From Luzula sylvatica (taxonomy: Eukaryota; Streptophyta; Magnoliopsida; Poales; Juncaceae), in contig OX326956.1 of the NCBI GenBank assembly GCA_946800325.1, forward strand, positions 10,457,167-10,521,166: a stretch of 64,000 nt of DNA, written 5' to 3'. Each line of letters begins with the position of its first letter. The first letter of the stretch is position 1. The translations under genes and the position numbers were made by a program. Positions 1 to 9,896 of the stretch are shown here, in pieces. The notes below the pieces were generated by a model that did no database searches, had not been told where the DNA came from, and saw only the letters and a program-made list of their open reading frames with translations.

Positions 1-183
1 GAAAACAATTAAGAAAAAGATCTTCAATAAAAAAAATCGAATGCAAATAAAATATCAGCTAAGAAGCAATCGCAAATGAGCAGGAGTTAAAAACAAAAAT
101 CCAATGAACCAAGAAACAAATCAGTAAAAATGAAAACGAAAAATTCGTACATATATGGAATACTTACTTCTTAGTACATCTAT
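1..183. other. AT-rich flank of the first LTR element
   Basis: No gene is visible. The last five bases (179-183, TCTAT) are the left target-site duplication of the LTR element that follows. Without that element, this flank would join directly to the sequence at 2584, so it may belong to the CACTA-like element whose right end lies at 3326. No CACTA left terminus is present in the window. Confidence 0.5.
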
Positions 184-479
184 TGTTAGAAGATTAAATG
201 GAGGTGTCCATTGATAATGCAATGGAGATAGTTAACTAAAATTAGTTAGTGCTAATAGTGTTGTTAGTGGGTTTATAATGGATGGCTAAGATCGATTAGA
301 TTAGTTTGTGTGTGATTTAGATTAAAGTTTAGACTAGTATAAATAGATATGTAATTTCTTCATGTAATTCAAGCAAGTTTAATCTAACAATTTTATCTTG
401 TCTTCAATCTCTCTTTATCTCTTCAATTTATCTATCTTCTTAATATTTTCTTAATCCTCCATCTTTATCATATTTAACA
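184..479 (+). repeat. 5' LTR
   Basis: This 296-bp LTR has TG...CA ends and a TATAAATAG box near 339-347. Bases 184-377 are identical to the first 194 bases of the right LTR. The last ~100 bases (378-479) differ by many substitutions and small indels. Confidence 0.9.
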
Positions 480-493
480 TGGTATCATGAGCC
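480..493 (+). promoter_or_regulatory. Primer-binding site (tRNA-iMet type)
   Basis: TGGTATCATGAGCC immediately follows the 5' LTR. It matches the usual plant copia primer site TGGTATCAGAGC apart from one inserted T. Confidence 0.8.
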
Positions 494-1179
494 AAGAATA
501 AGCAAACGCTTGATTAATTAGATCCTCTTATCTCTTTCTTCTATCTCTGATATATTAAATTCAAAAATTCTCTCAATTTCTTTTCTTCTCAAATCCAACA
601 AAAAAATAAATTTCATTATTTTCCTTTTCTAAATTATTTTATCAATGGCAACACTGCCATGTGACTTGTGAGAAAACTTTCTAAAATTCTATCAAAAACA
701 CTCCTTTCTTTTTCTATAGTAAAAAAAAAAAACCAACCTCACTCCCTCTCTCTCTCTATCGCTCTCTCTCTCTCTTAACTCACTCTCTCACTTTCTTCCT
801 CCCCCAAATCCATCTCCCAGAATCAAGAACAGTGGGCTGCTAAGATCGTCGCTTCAACAAAATTCAACAAGCTGAAGATCGTCGTTTTTTTTTTTTTTTT
901 TTCTCTCCGTTGATGCCAAGATCGCTGCTTACACAAATCCGAAGAGACTAGCGGGATTGATCGAGACAAGCGTACACGAAGGAAGTTCAGAAGGTTTCTC
1001 GTGCAGTGGGCTTGCCAATTGTAGCAAATCCAAAATCGGAACCCTAGTTTCGCCTAAACCCTAGACTCGACCGGGCCTCCTCTCACCCTTTTGTCGTCAG
1101 AAGGAAACCTTCGCCAGATTCCAAGTAAACACCGAACTACTGACCAAGACGAAAGAAAAAGTGCACAAATTGACCGCTG

Positions 1180-1690
1180 CAGCAGTGGTCGTATTTGTGT
1201 ACCAGTGGTCATGCCAGTGCCGATACAAATAAGTGGTGGTACTTGCTTATCAGATATGTTTAATTGCTTGGCAGCATTTAACTAGTACCAAAACCGCGCA
1301 TTGCGTACCAGTAACTGTAACAAGTACCATTCTCGGCGAAATCAAACTCTGCCCCCTAAACCAATTCCACCTCCATTATCAGACCGGTGCCAATTTTCGG
1401 TATCAACATTTTCTTAATTCTGGTACCAAACCAGAATTGATTTTCAGTTCCGCTCAAAGCGGTATCAAACCTGGTGATAATTAAAACCCTAATTAAAAGC
1501 GGGTTCTCTTAAAAGGTACCGAAACCGGTACCGAACCAAATCTTTTCATTCAACCAAAACCGTTACTCTCGACATATCTACAAAACCGGTACCGAAACAA
1601 TTCCTTTCTTTCAACCGAGACATCTCAGCATATCATCGAAATCGGTACCGAATGTACCTCCCTGGTACCAACACTAGGTACATTGCCAAA
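1180..1690 (+). repeat. Dispersed GGTACC / ACCGGTACCGA word array
   Basis: Within the LTR element interior, the words GGTAC(C), ACCGGTACCGA and AGTACCA recur many times over about 500 bases, with two more at about 2195-2212 (ACCGGTACCAAACCGGTAC). They are strongest from 1515 to 1680. The core contains two overlapping palindromes, ACCGGT and GGTACC. The short open frames here at 1091-1484 show no recognisable protein. Confidence 0.7.
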
Positions 1691-1743
1691 ACTGGTATAA
1701 AGTATTTTCTACTTATTAGTCTCTATTTCTTCTTCACGGTCCT

Positions 1744-1775
<32 letters not shown>

Positions 1776-2273
1776 TCCGTTAACCCGTTAACAATTACAA
1801 TTCTTACATCCATACCCCTGAAAATTCTAAAATTACATTTCCTAAACAAACTATCCCTAATTCTCCTCTTAATACATTCTAAATCTACTACTTCTACTCC
1901 AAAAACAAATTCTTCTTGCTTATATCCAGTTCAATATCCAGGAACTTTGTGGCATTAACATTCTTCTACAATCAAAATTACATATATGACCCTGTTTTCT
2001 CTTAAATTCTCAAATTTTCCAATTTTACAAAAAGAACTCTCTCTCATAACTTCTCCAAAACTCATAACTTCTCATCTCTTATCTAATTTCTTCCTCAAAA
2101 CAAGCAATCAAAATTCTCTTCTATTTTTTTTTTTTCCTTCTTTTATATTTTTCTAAAAATCTCTTTCTATCGAGAATTTTCAAGAATCTAGCGAACCGGT
2201 ACCAAACCGGTACGAATCTTTTCGCAATTGTATTGGTTCCAAGCTTACCGTCGACGAGTCGCCGGTTGCGCTT

Positions 2274-2282
2274 GAGGGGGGC
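2274..2282 (+). other. Polypurine tract
   Basis: A G-rich purine run (GAGGGGGG then C) directly precedes the TG of the right LTR. This is the expected position for plus-strand priming. Confidence 0.75.
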
Positions 2283-2578
2283 TGTTAGAAGATTAAATGG
2301 AGGTGTCCATTGATAATGCAATGGAGATAGTTAACTAAAATTAGTTAGTGCTAATAGTGTTGTTAGTGGGTTTATAATGGATGGCTAAGATCGATTAGAT
2401 TAGTTTGTGTGTGATTTAGATTAAAGTTTAGACTAGTATAAATAGATATGTAATTTCTTCATGTAATTCAAGCAAGAATTATTTAATCAATCCATTTTAT
2501 CTTGTCTTCAATTTCTCTTTCTCTCTTCAATTTATTTTCTTTAATATTTTATTAATCTTCCATTATTGATATTTAACA
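2283..2578 (+). repeat. 3' LTR
   Basis: This is the 296-bp partner of the repeat at 184-479 and is followed by TSD TCTAT at 2579-2583. Its first 194 bases are identical to the left LTR and the remainder is diverged. Confidence 0.9.
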
Positions 2579-2583
2579 TCTAT

Positions 2584-3326
2584 CAACCGCGCTAAAGACC
2601 CGGCGCAGATTTGTTTGTCATCAAATCGTTCCCCACTAAGAACAACCTTGTAGCGCGGAGCTTAGAGAGGAATTTATTGTGTATATGCGAAATGTGATTT
2701 GAAGCGGGAAAATTATTCACGGTTTCCGAAATTGGTAGTGGGAACTGGAAATTTTCATCTCGCGCCCTTCAGGTTTTTAGGTCCAGTGAAATGTTTTGCG
2801 TGGGGGTCATGTTTATGCGTCAGGTTTGTGTTTGGGCCCGTGGAGCATGGCCGCATGGGGTCATAGGAGGAGATTCTTGAGCACCACATTTTTTTGTTTG
2901 GAGGCGTGGGGCAAGGGGAAAGGGTCTGATCGATAATGGGCTTGGAGCTTGGGTTGAGGAGTTGGGACCTGGCGCATATTTTAATTCCAATACAACAAGA
3001 TACATTCTGGACAATGAATCAATTAACGGGCTATGCCTATGGTGGGCTTGATGTTGAGTCCATAATATATCCTGCATGTTATTGATTTTATATTGAAATA
3101 TTTCTCTTGAACAACAGCATTAACAAATGTTCTTATTCCTCATCGATTACAGTTTTCGAGCGTTAATGCTGTCATTGAATTGATATAGCAGCAAGAAAAA
3201 TGAAATGCTGCAAATCCTAAAGAATAAAAGCATTAATCGTGAAATGCTGTCAATTTTTTTTCTTCAAAAGCATTTTTTGCAAATGCTAGAATCGAAATGC
3301 ATTGATATGTATACATTGTTGTAGTG
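2584..3326. mobile_element. Right end of a CACTA-type DNA transposon
   Basis: The sequence ends in TTGTTGTAGTG at 3326, the reverse complement of the CACTACAACAA terminus of plant En/Spm elements. The last ~230 bases (3100-3320) are crowded with short words in both orientations (AAATGCTG, AGCATT, GCATTAA), like CACTA subterminal repeats. No left terminus is seen. The LTR element at 184-2578 probably inserted into this element, which would then run off the left edge. No transposase is recognisable in the visible part. Confidence 0.6.
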
Positions 3327-4491
3327 TAACCAAAATCATGGTCTCTAGTCAGGATAAAATTACCATATTACCCTGGTCCTGCAAAGGTCCCGAATTTGTT
3401 TCTCTCTTTTCGATTTTCCGAAACATAGCAAAGTCCCAACGTTTTTTCGAATCTGGTGTACTTATGACAAATATTTCAAAAAAAAACCCTGTCTTTTAAA
3501 AAAAATAGAATTATCACATATATCCCTAGTAAATATGAAACTTATATACCCGTATAAATATATGAAAATAATGATATAATTTGACCAATATAAAAAGTCT
3601 ATATTTTAAAAAAAACCTAAAATTTGCATGAATACCCCTACAAAAATCTGAAATTACCATATATAACCCTATAAAAATATGAAAGTAATGATATCATATG
3701 AGAAATATTAAAAAAAAAATTGAAAAATATAATATATATATGTATGCTAATATAAATCGGAAATTAATGATATAATATGAGAAGTTGAGAACTATCACAA
3801 AAGGCTTGTATGTTTTAAAAAATTTGAAACTATGATGTATCCCCCTACAAAAATATATATCCTAATCTAAATCGGAAATTAATGATATAATATGAGAAGT
3901 TGAGAACTATCACAAAAAGCTTCTATGTTTTAAAAAATCTGAAACTATGATGTATCACCCTACAAAAATATTAATTATCATATATATCCCTTTATAAATC
4001 TCAAATTGATGATATAATATGTGAAATAAAATAAAAACTGTATTTGAAAAAATAAAAAATTAGCATGCATACCTCTGAAAAAAACATAAATTATTATATT
4101 TACCCTTATGAAAAATTCTGAATTAATGATACAATATGAGAAATATTTAAAAAAATATGAAATTATCATGTATAACCTTACAAAATATGATATTACCATA
4201 TATACCCCTATAATAATCTTAAAATAATGATATCGCATGAGAAATATTTAAAAAGTCGTTACATTTAAAAAAACTGAAATTGTTATAAGATAGAAAAATC
4301 TTAAAAAGCCCCAATATTTACTGAAATTTGCAAAAATAAAAAAATAAAAAAAAATAAATTTATGAATAGTTTATGAACAGTAACAGTATTTATGAACAGT
4401 AATTGTGGACGGTGTCGTGAACAGTAAAGTCGACGTGGCTGAATGCTGGGGCAGAATTTTGTTCAACTTTAGAACTAAGTATAGATAATAG
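3327..4491. repeat. AT-rich region with degenerate ~75-bp repeats
   Basis: From about 3530 to 4260 a unit of roughly 60-110 bp recurs imperfectly. It contains words such as TGATATAATATGAGAA, CATATATACCCCTA and AAAATCTGAAAT. It is followed by several copies of GAACAGTA at 4360-4425. No gene was found. Small open frames here are chance reads through the repeat. Confidence 0.6.
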
Positions 4492-5351
4492 CTTCTATCT
4501 AACATAAACCTAACTAACATATCTATGTCATTAATTAAAGATAATGTGAACCTCTAAACATTTTCAAAATTGGTCATAAAATAATGGACACATAAATTTT
4601 ACTAATATACTATACTAATAAAAAATAATTAATTAATAATATATTTTTGTTCACATATCATAATTTAATAATTAAAATAATTATGCTGATATAAACTAGG
4701 ATATTTTTCAAAAATGGACGAAGACTAAAAGCCGGGTTTAATTTTCAATATCTATTTTTCAACTATTAATAAAACGAGTAAATGGAGAAGGATAGGTGGT
4801 CATTCATTTATTGGTCTCGATGTAACTTGAACATACAACCTTTAAATACATATGATTTGTTGTGTCTCGCACCAACCAACCGAGTTATGAGCTCACGGAC
4901 ATTTTCAACTATTAATGAATTATTAACGAGTGCTTGTTTCGTAAATTTCAAAATAAAATGATTGCTTAGTAAAAGAGTTGCATGATTCAAATTATTTATA
5001 CGGTCACAAAAAATTTCATTGGATCGGATTCTTCAAAGTAACAAATTGCATGTATAATGAAAATGGACATGTGTGATGTGTGGTCTACGTAATAAATATA
5101 AACAAATTTAAGAAAAATTATGAAAGAACTGAACACAACAGATACGATAAAATAATTTCATTAAATCCCTTTAATCCTTCATTACATCATAGAAAATTAA
5201 CATAAGTACACAAAATTGATATACTTAGAGACCCAAGTTAGCCTATTTGCCACAAAAGAGCTACTAACGGTTAGAACAAAACCGAAATAAAATGAAAAAT
5301 CAGAAAGGGAAATTAAATTGAAAATCACTTTATTGTGCTCCGATCAACTAA

Positions 5352-6043
5352 TTAAGTAGCGGCATCGGCAATTTCGGAACACACTTTAATGGCGATCTTG
5401 GACATCTTGATAAATTTGTCGAGAAGGTTCTCAAACACCACCTTCATGTCAGCTTTTGTCTGCTTGCAACTCACATTACATTTTACAGCACTTTCTGTTG
5501 CTGAGTTCAGCGACCTTTGAACCGATTTTAGCTCGACAACCGTCAACTTCGTTTTTCCGTTCATCCGCTAATTTGTCATAAAAATGCGAAATGAAATTAA
5601 GAAATGTGATATAATAATAGTGCAAAAATGTGTACTACCTGAATGCAAAATCCAAGTTCTTTAACTGCAACTTGCATTGTGACATTGCATGTGTCAACGC
5701 ACTCGATCATGGCATGGCGGTTAATCGGGTCACCAATAACACTTGACATGAAGTACAACACGTTGACACCAGCCTCTTTGGCTGCGCCGAGAGATGCTTG
5801 AGCGAGGGCAATCGTGTTAGGATTGGTCATGGTTTCCTTAGCAATTGTATGTGCCGCGTTAACTTCACCGACATTTGGAAGGGCCGAGGTGCATTTTGTC
5901 TGATCAGAGTATCCTGTGCACGAGTCGCCGGGAAGGGCACCTTCAATAGCGGTATGGACCAATCTCTGATCGATGAAGGTTGCCAATGCAAGAGAGAACA
6001 AGGAGAGTGTGAAGAGGACTGAGAATGCTTTTGTGGATGCCAT
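5352..6043 (-). CDS. PMEI/invertase-inhibitor family protein, copy 1 (two exons)
   Basis: A small secreted protein of the plant invertase / pectin methylesterase inhibitor family. Members block pectin methylesterases in the cell wall or invertases in wall or vacuole. Exon 1 is 6043-5639 and exon 2 is 5567-5352, joined across a 71-nt GT...AG intron in phase 0. The product is 206 aa. Residues 1-21 form a signal peptide. An N-terminal cysteine pair lies in DSCTGYSDQTKC. Later cysteines in the four-helix bundle lie in IECVDTCN, GFCIQ, VKCNVSC and VCSEI, more than the usual conserved set. An intron is less usual in this family. Paralogue: 30109-30800. Family call is fairly sure; enzyme target is unknown. 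Confidence 0.8.
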
Positions 6044-6400
6044 TGTTGTGTTATTGTTGTCTTGTGTGATTGAGTTAGGGAATTGGAATCAGAGAGAGAA
6101 TGCTATAATTAGAAGAATGCAATTAAGACTGAATTGTTTATTTGATGTATTTATACTATTGAAGGGTCCTAAATTTGCATGGTTAATTTTAAATCGTGTC
6201 TATCATTGGAATTTATTACAGGGTCCAAAAATCATGTCAAAAGTGAGTTAGGGAAATGGAATCAGAGAGAGAATGCTATAATTAGAAGAATGCAATTTAA
6301 GACTGAATTGTTTATTTGATGTATTTATACTATTGATGGGTCCTAAATTTGCATGGTTAATTTTAAATCGTGTCTATGTTTTGAGAAGAGTGATAAGTTT
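6044..6400 (-). promoter_or_regulatory. Tandemly duplicated promoter of PMEI copy 1
   Basis: A block of about 172 bp is present twice in tandem (starting with GAGTTAGGG at 6072 and 6244). Each copy has a minus-strand TATAAATA box, at 6148-6155 and 6322-6329. The proximal box is about 105 bp upstream of the ATG, a plausible core promoter. The distal copy may be a second start or an enhancer duplicate. Confidence 0.7.
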
Positions 6401-6534
6401 AACCTAATAATGTTGGATTCCTCGTATCCATGATTAGAAAATCATCTTATATTGAACATTATTTATTTTCATTTGGCAGGACTATGATGTACCGATTATA
6501 TTCAATTATTAGATCCTTTACAAATAGGAGATAA

Positions 6535-7421
6535 ATAATTCAAATACCAATCAATAAAATCAAGTAATTTGTTCGTTTTTTGACATCGATTTTGGAATTT
6601 ATTAGAAAAATATGATAATCGATATTATTAAAGGTGTTAGACTTCATTTTTGACATTCTTTTTACCTTTTTTAAACAAAAAAAATTAAAATTTGCTCGTG
6701 TTTGTCTTCGTTTTTGGATTTCGGAGTAAAACACGAAAATTGAGTATTGGTATGTACAAAACGAACAAAATACTTAATTTTCATGTTTTCCTCGCAAAAA
6801 ACCCAAAATGAAAAACTGACACGTGTGAATTTGTATTTTTTTGTTCAAACAATTTTAAAAAATGCAAAAAGTGAAGTCTAACACCTTCAAAATTTCAATT
6901 ATTATATTTTTCAAATAAATGTCAAAATTGATGTCTAAAATGAATAAAATACTTCATTGTCATGTTTTACTCAAAAAACTCCAAAATCGAAGACGTGACA
7001 TGCGAATTTCTATTTTTTTTGTTCAAACAATTTGAAAAGAATGCCAAAAGTATAGTCTAATACCTTCAAAAATATTAACTATCATATTTTTCAAATGAAT
7101 GTCAAAATTGATGTATAAAATTAATAAAATACTCAATTTTCATGTTTTACTCAAAAAACTCCAAAATCGAAGACCCACACATGCGAATTTTTATTCTTTT
7201 GATTAAAAAAGTTGAAAAGAATGCCAAAAGTGAAGTTTAACACCTTAAAAAATATCAATTATCATATTTTTCTAATAAATTCCAAAATTCATGTATAAAA
7301 CGAACAAAATACTTAATTTTCATGTTTTCCTCAAAAAAACTACTAAAGGAAAGATTAACACATGCGAATTTCTATTTTTTTTGTTCAAACAATTTGAAAA
7401 ATGCAAAAAATGAAGTCTAAC
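6535..7421 (+). repeat. ~180-bp satellite, block 1 (first monomer inverted)
   Basis: Tandem AT-rich monomers of about 175-185 bp contain the words GTCTAACACCTTCAAAA, CTAATAAATGTCAAAATT, AAACGAACAAAATACT, CATGTTTTCCTC and ACTAACACATGCGAATTT. From about 6535 to 6740 a monomer reads on the opposite strand. From 6745 on, four or so copies read on the plus strand. The array is broken at 7421 by mitochondrial DNA and resumes at 15808. Confidence 0.9.
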
Positions 7422-7764
7422 CAAGTTTGAGTACTCATGGAATGAAAGTGGAAAGGAAATCGAAATCACAAGAAGCAAGGGCAGAGTGAGCGTCAGTCAA
7501 AGAAAGTCAACGAGATTGATGGTGAGTCCATTTCCCATTCCAGTTCTCGCCCCTGGGCTTTGCCCTACTCCCCTCCTGGGCACATAATGTGGTGGAGGTG
7601 CTTGCTGGTCGAATCCACGGTGCTCCGAACAATCTACCAAATCACCAATCCATTCAGTAAGATGCCTGAGGGCTCTTCTCGCCCGTCGCCTCAAACCTGA
7701 TCGATGGGTTGACTCATTACTCCGGTGCAAGGGGCGCGCAACGGAGAGTTTCATTAGAAGCGTG

Positions 7765-8240
7765 GTTCCCATGTGGCTAAGAGAGGTAATCATGAGTTAC
7801 GAGCATGATGAGAAGAGCAAGGTGATGATTGAGAGGTTGCTATTGGACCCCCAGGAATTGCCATATTATAGCCTACAATCTGGGGTTATAAGGTCTAAAG
7901 GGAGATTGTACATTGGGGCAGATTTGTAACTAAGGGCCAAGCTGATCGATGAAATGCACAGCTCAGCTGAAGGGGCATTCAGGTGTGCTAGGCACGTATC
8001 AGAGATTCCACAGAAATTTCTTTTGGCCTGACACTCGCCAAAGAGCAAAGCACGAGCATCACCCCTACCCGGGCCTGTTGCAACCCTCGGAGATTCCAGA
8101 GGGGGCATGGACCCATAAACGCCTTTTCTCGAGGGTCTGCCCAAATCAGAGGGGAAAGACACCATTCTGGTGGTGGTAGATAGGCTAACCAAATGCGCTA
8201 ACTTCATCTCCCTCTCGCACCCATTCACTGGAGCCAAGTG
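7765..8240 (+). pseudogene. Ty3/gypsy integrase-region fragment inside the NUMT
   Basis: Conceptual reading across frames gives the usual order before and within a gypsy integrase: SYEHDEKSKVMIERLLLDP, GVIRSKGRLYIGADL, LIDEMHSSAEG, HSGVLGTYQRFHRNFFWP, GLLQPSEIPEGAWTH and [19 protein letters not shown]. The zinc-finger cysteine part (CAVCQ... in relatives) is deleted, and stops and frameshifts interrupt the frame. It probably entered the mitochondrial genome from the nucleus before the mitochondrial segment returned to the nucleus. Confidence 0.8.
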
Positions 8241-9896
8241 ACCAGAAATTCTTTATATGTTTTGTTTGATGATGCCGGCCTGCGAGGAACTACGACACGT
8301 TCCGAACATATAGGGAAGGGGACTTCTACGGAGAGACTTGGACCTCAGTCAGAGTGTTTTCTGGTTCCAGGAAGCCAGTGGAAGAAATCCGGAATCCGAA
8401 CCAGGGCAGAGACGACTAAGCAATCAACTCCTTCTTATTCAGTAGACAATCTTGTCTTTTTTGATAGTAAGCATGCATGAGTCTTGAACTCGGAGACTAA
8501 CTACATGGAGTCGCAAACTAGGGTACCATTCATCTATGCTCGAAACTCACTACGTTTCTCGAGTACATATTCCAATATATAAAGAAAAGAACTGCTGTTC
8601 CCTTTGCCTATCTTCATTCAATTGGCGATCTTATACGTTGATCTGTGGTCGCTTCTTTCTTCCCTCGAAACGGCCCTTCCTTTCCTCATCTTAAGCTCTC
8701 CCCATTAGCCTCGCTAGGTCAAACTAGATCGATCATCACGAGGCTTTCCAAAAGACCAGAAAATGATCAAAAAGGTGGAAAGTGCTTGTGGGTTTCACAA
8801 ATCGAATTTCTCATTAATTTTATTTCAAAGTCGATACCGACTTCTCTCAGATTATGTTTATCAGCTCCTGTGGTCAGCAGTGAAATATGGCGGGTTTTTT
8901 TCTCTTTTGAATAGCGCCGAAAGGAGCATAGCATGCCAATTACGCCTTACATTGGTGTCGACAAAGACTTGGGTTAAGCATCAAATCATGTCAAAAGTGT
9001 TGGATTGAGAGCAAGGCTGCGACCATTACATCTTATATACGACCACTTTCGTACCTTCACCTTTCTGAACATAAGCTTCTGTACCTGACCTTCAGGCTTG
9101 AACATGAAGGCGACCTACTAAATGAATTCAATGCGAACCCCCCTTGCTTTCTACTTCACTAAGCGAATCAAAACACTATACGTTAGCGATTATGAAACCT
9201 ACTTGACAGGGCCCTCCCTCCTCCCTGCCCACCTGGTTTCCCCATTGGTAAGGCCCCGCCCAAGCGCCTCACAAATAATCGCTACCGAAGGAAGAATCCT
9301 TCTGATTACTCAGACTGCCCCCGTCTAGGGGGACTTCTTCGTCTTAATCTGAACACCTCACCTCGCGCAGCGCGCTATAAAGGAACAATGACTCGCTCAT
9401 ATGTCCCTACCTACTTCACACCGGAAGGGAGAGGGAAGGAAGCTATTGTATTCCCCAAATGCGCCACTTCCCTATGAAGCTTATGACAAAACCCCGCTGC
9501 GCGCCCCTCTCGATTCATTGAACGAACTTGCTTGGATCTGGCTTAGGCGCCATTCTCCCCCCTGCTAGGAAAGAATGCCTTATCGATTAGAAAGCCAACA
9601 AGCCACAGTTGACCCAGCCAAACCTGGCCAGTTTTTCTATAATAGCTATGCCGTCTTTTTGATCGAATTTCCCCGCTGCGCGCCCCACGTAGTTATTCTT
9701 TTAGGGAAGTCAGTGAAATCTGTACACCCATGTTCAGAAACCAGGTGAGAACCCTGGGTGAAACAAAAACTATACATATAACCCACTTTCTCTTTCCACA
9801 AATCTTCCATAAATCAATAGATATTTGCCGAGAAGAAGAAAAATACTATCTAATTGTTAGACATTTATGAAAATTCATGTTGACGTTCTTTGTCTT
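8241..9896. other. NUMT sequence without identifiable gene
   Basis: Complex sequence of mitochondrial-intergenic type. No tRNA cloverleaf sequence or known protein was recognised on either strand. Two copies of the CCCCGCTGCGCGCCCC repeat lie at 9492-9507 and 9671-9686. Confidence 0.5.

Larger units (their letters stand above)
184..2578 (+). mobile_element. Non-autonomous LTR retrotransposon
   Basis: Two 296-bp direct repeats starting TGTTAGAAG and ending TTAACA flank an 1803-bp interior. The 5-bp duplication TCTAT is exact on both sides (179-183 and 2579-2583). A primer-binding site resembling the initiator tRNA-Met complement (TGGTATCATGAGCC) starts at 480, directly after the left LTR. A purine tract (GAGGGGGG) precedes the right LTR. 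The interior has no gag, protease, integrase, RT or RNase H, so the element must be mobilised in trans. It holds CT-rich tracts, poly-T runs and many GGTACC-type words. At 2.4 kb it is larger than typical TRIMs. Confidence 0.9.
4492..6745. repeat. Segmental duplication, copy 1
   Basis: This block matches 29252-31555 nearly base for base at an offset of 24760. It contains the PMEI-like gene, its 3' flank, its duplicated promoter and an inverted satellite monomer. Homology begins abruptly at CTTCTATCT on the left. On the right it merges into the satellite, where a boundary cannot be set. Confidence 0.9.

Noticed and set aside
1091..1484. Two small frames in the LTR element interior
   Set aside because: No similarity to gag or any family; they overlap the GGTACC word array.
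3978..4238. An 86-codon Phe/Tyr/Ile-rich frame
   Set aside because: AT-rich repeat translation; the hydrophobic look comes from base composition.
5798..6251. Plus-strand frames over the PMEI gene
   Set aside because: They are antisense to a spliced gene with a signal peptide and matching paralogue, and do not continue the family.
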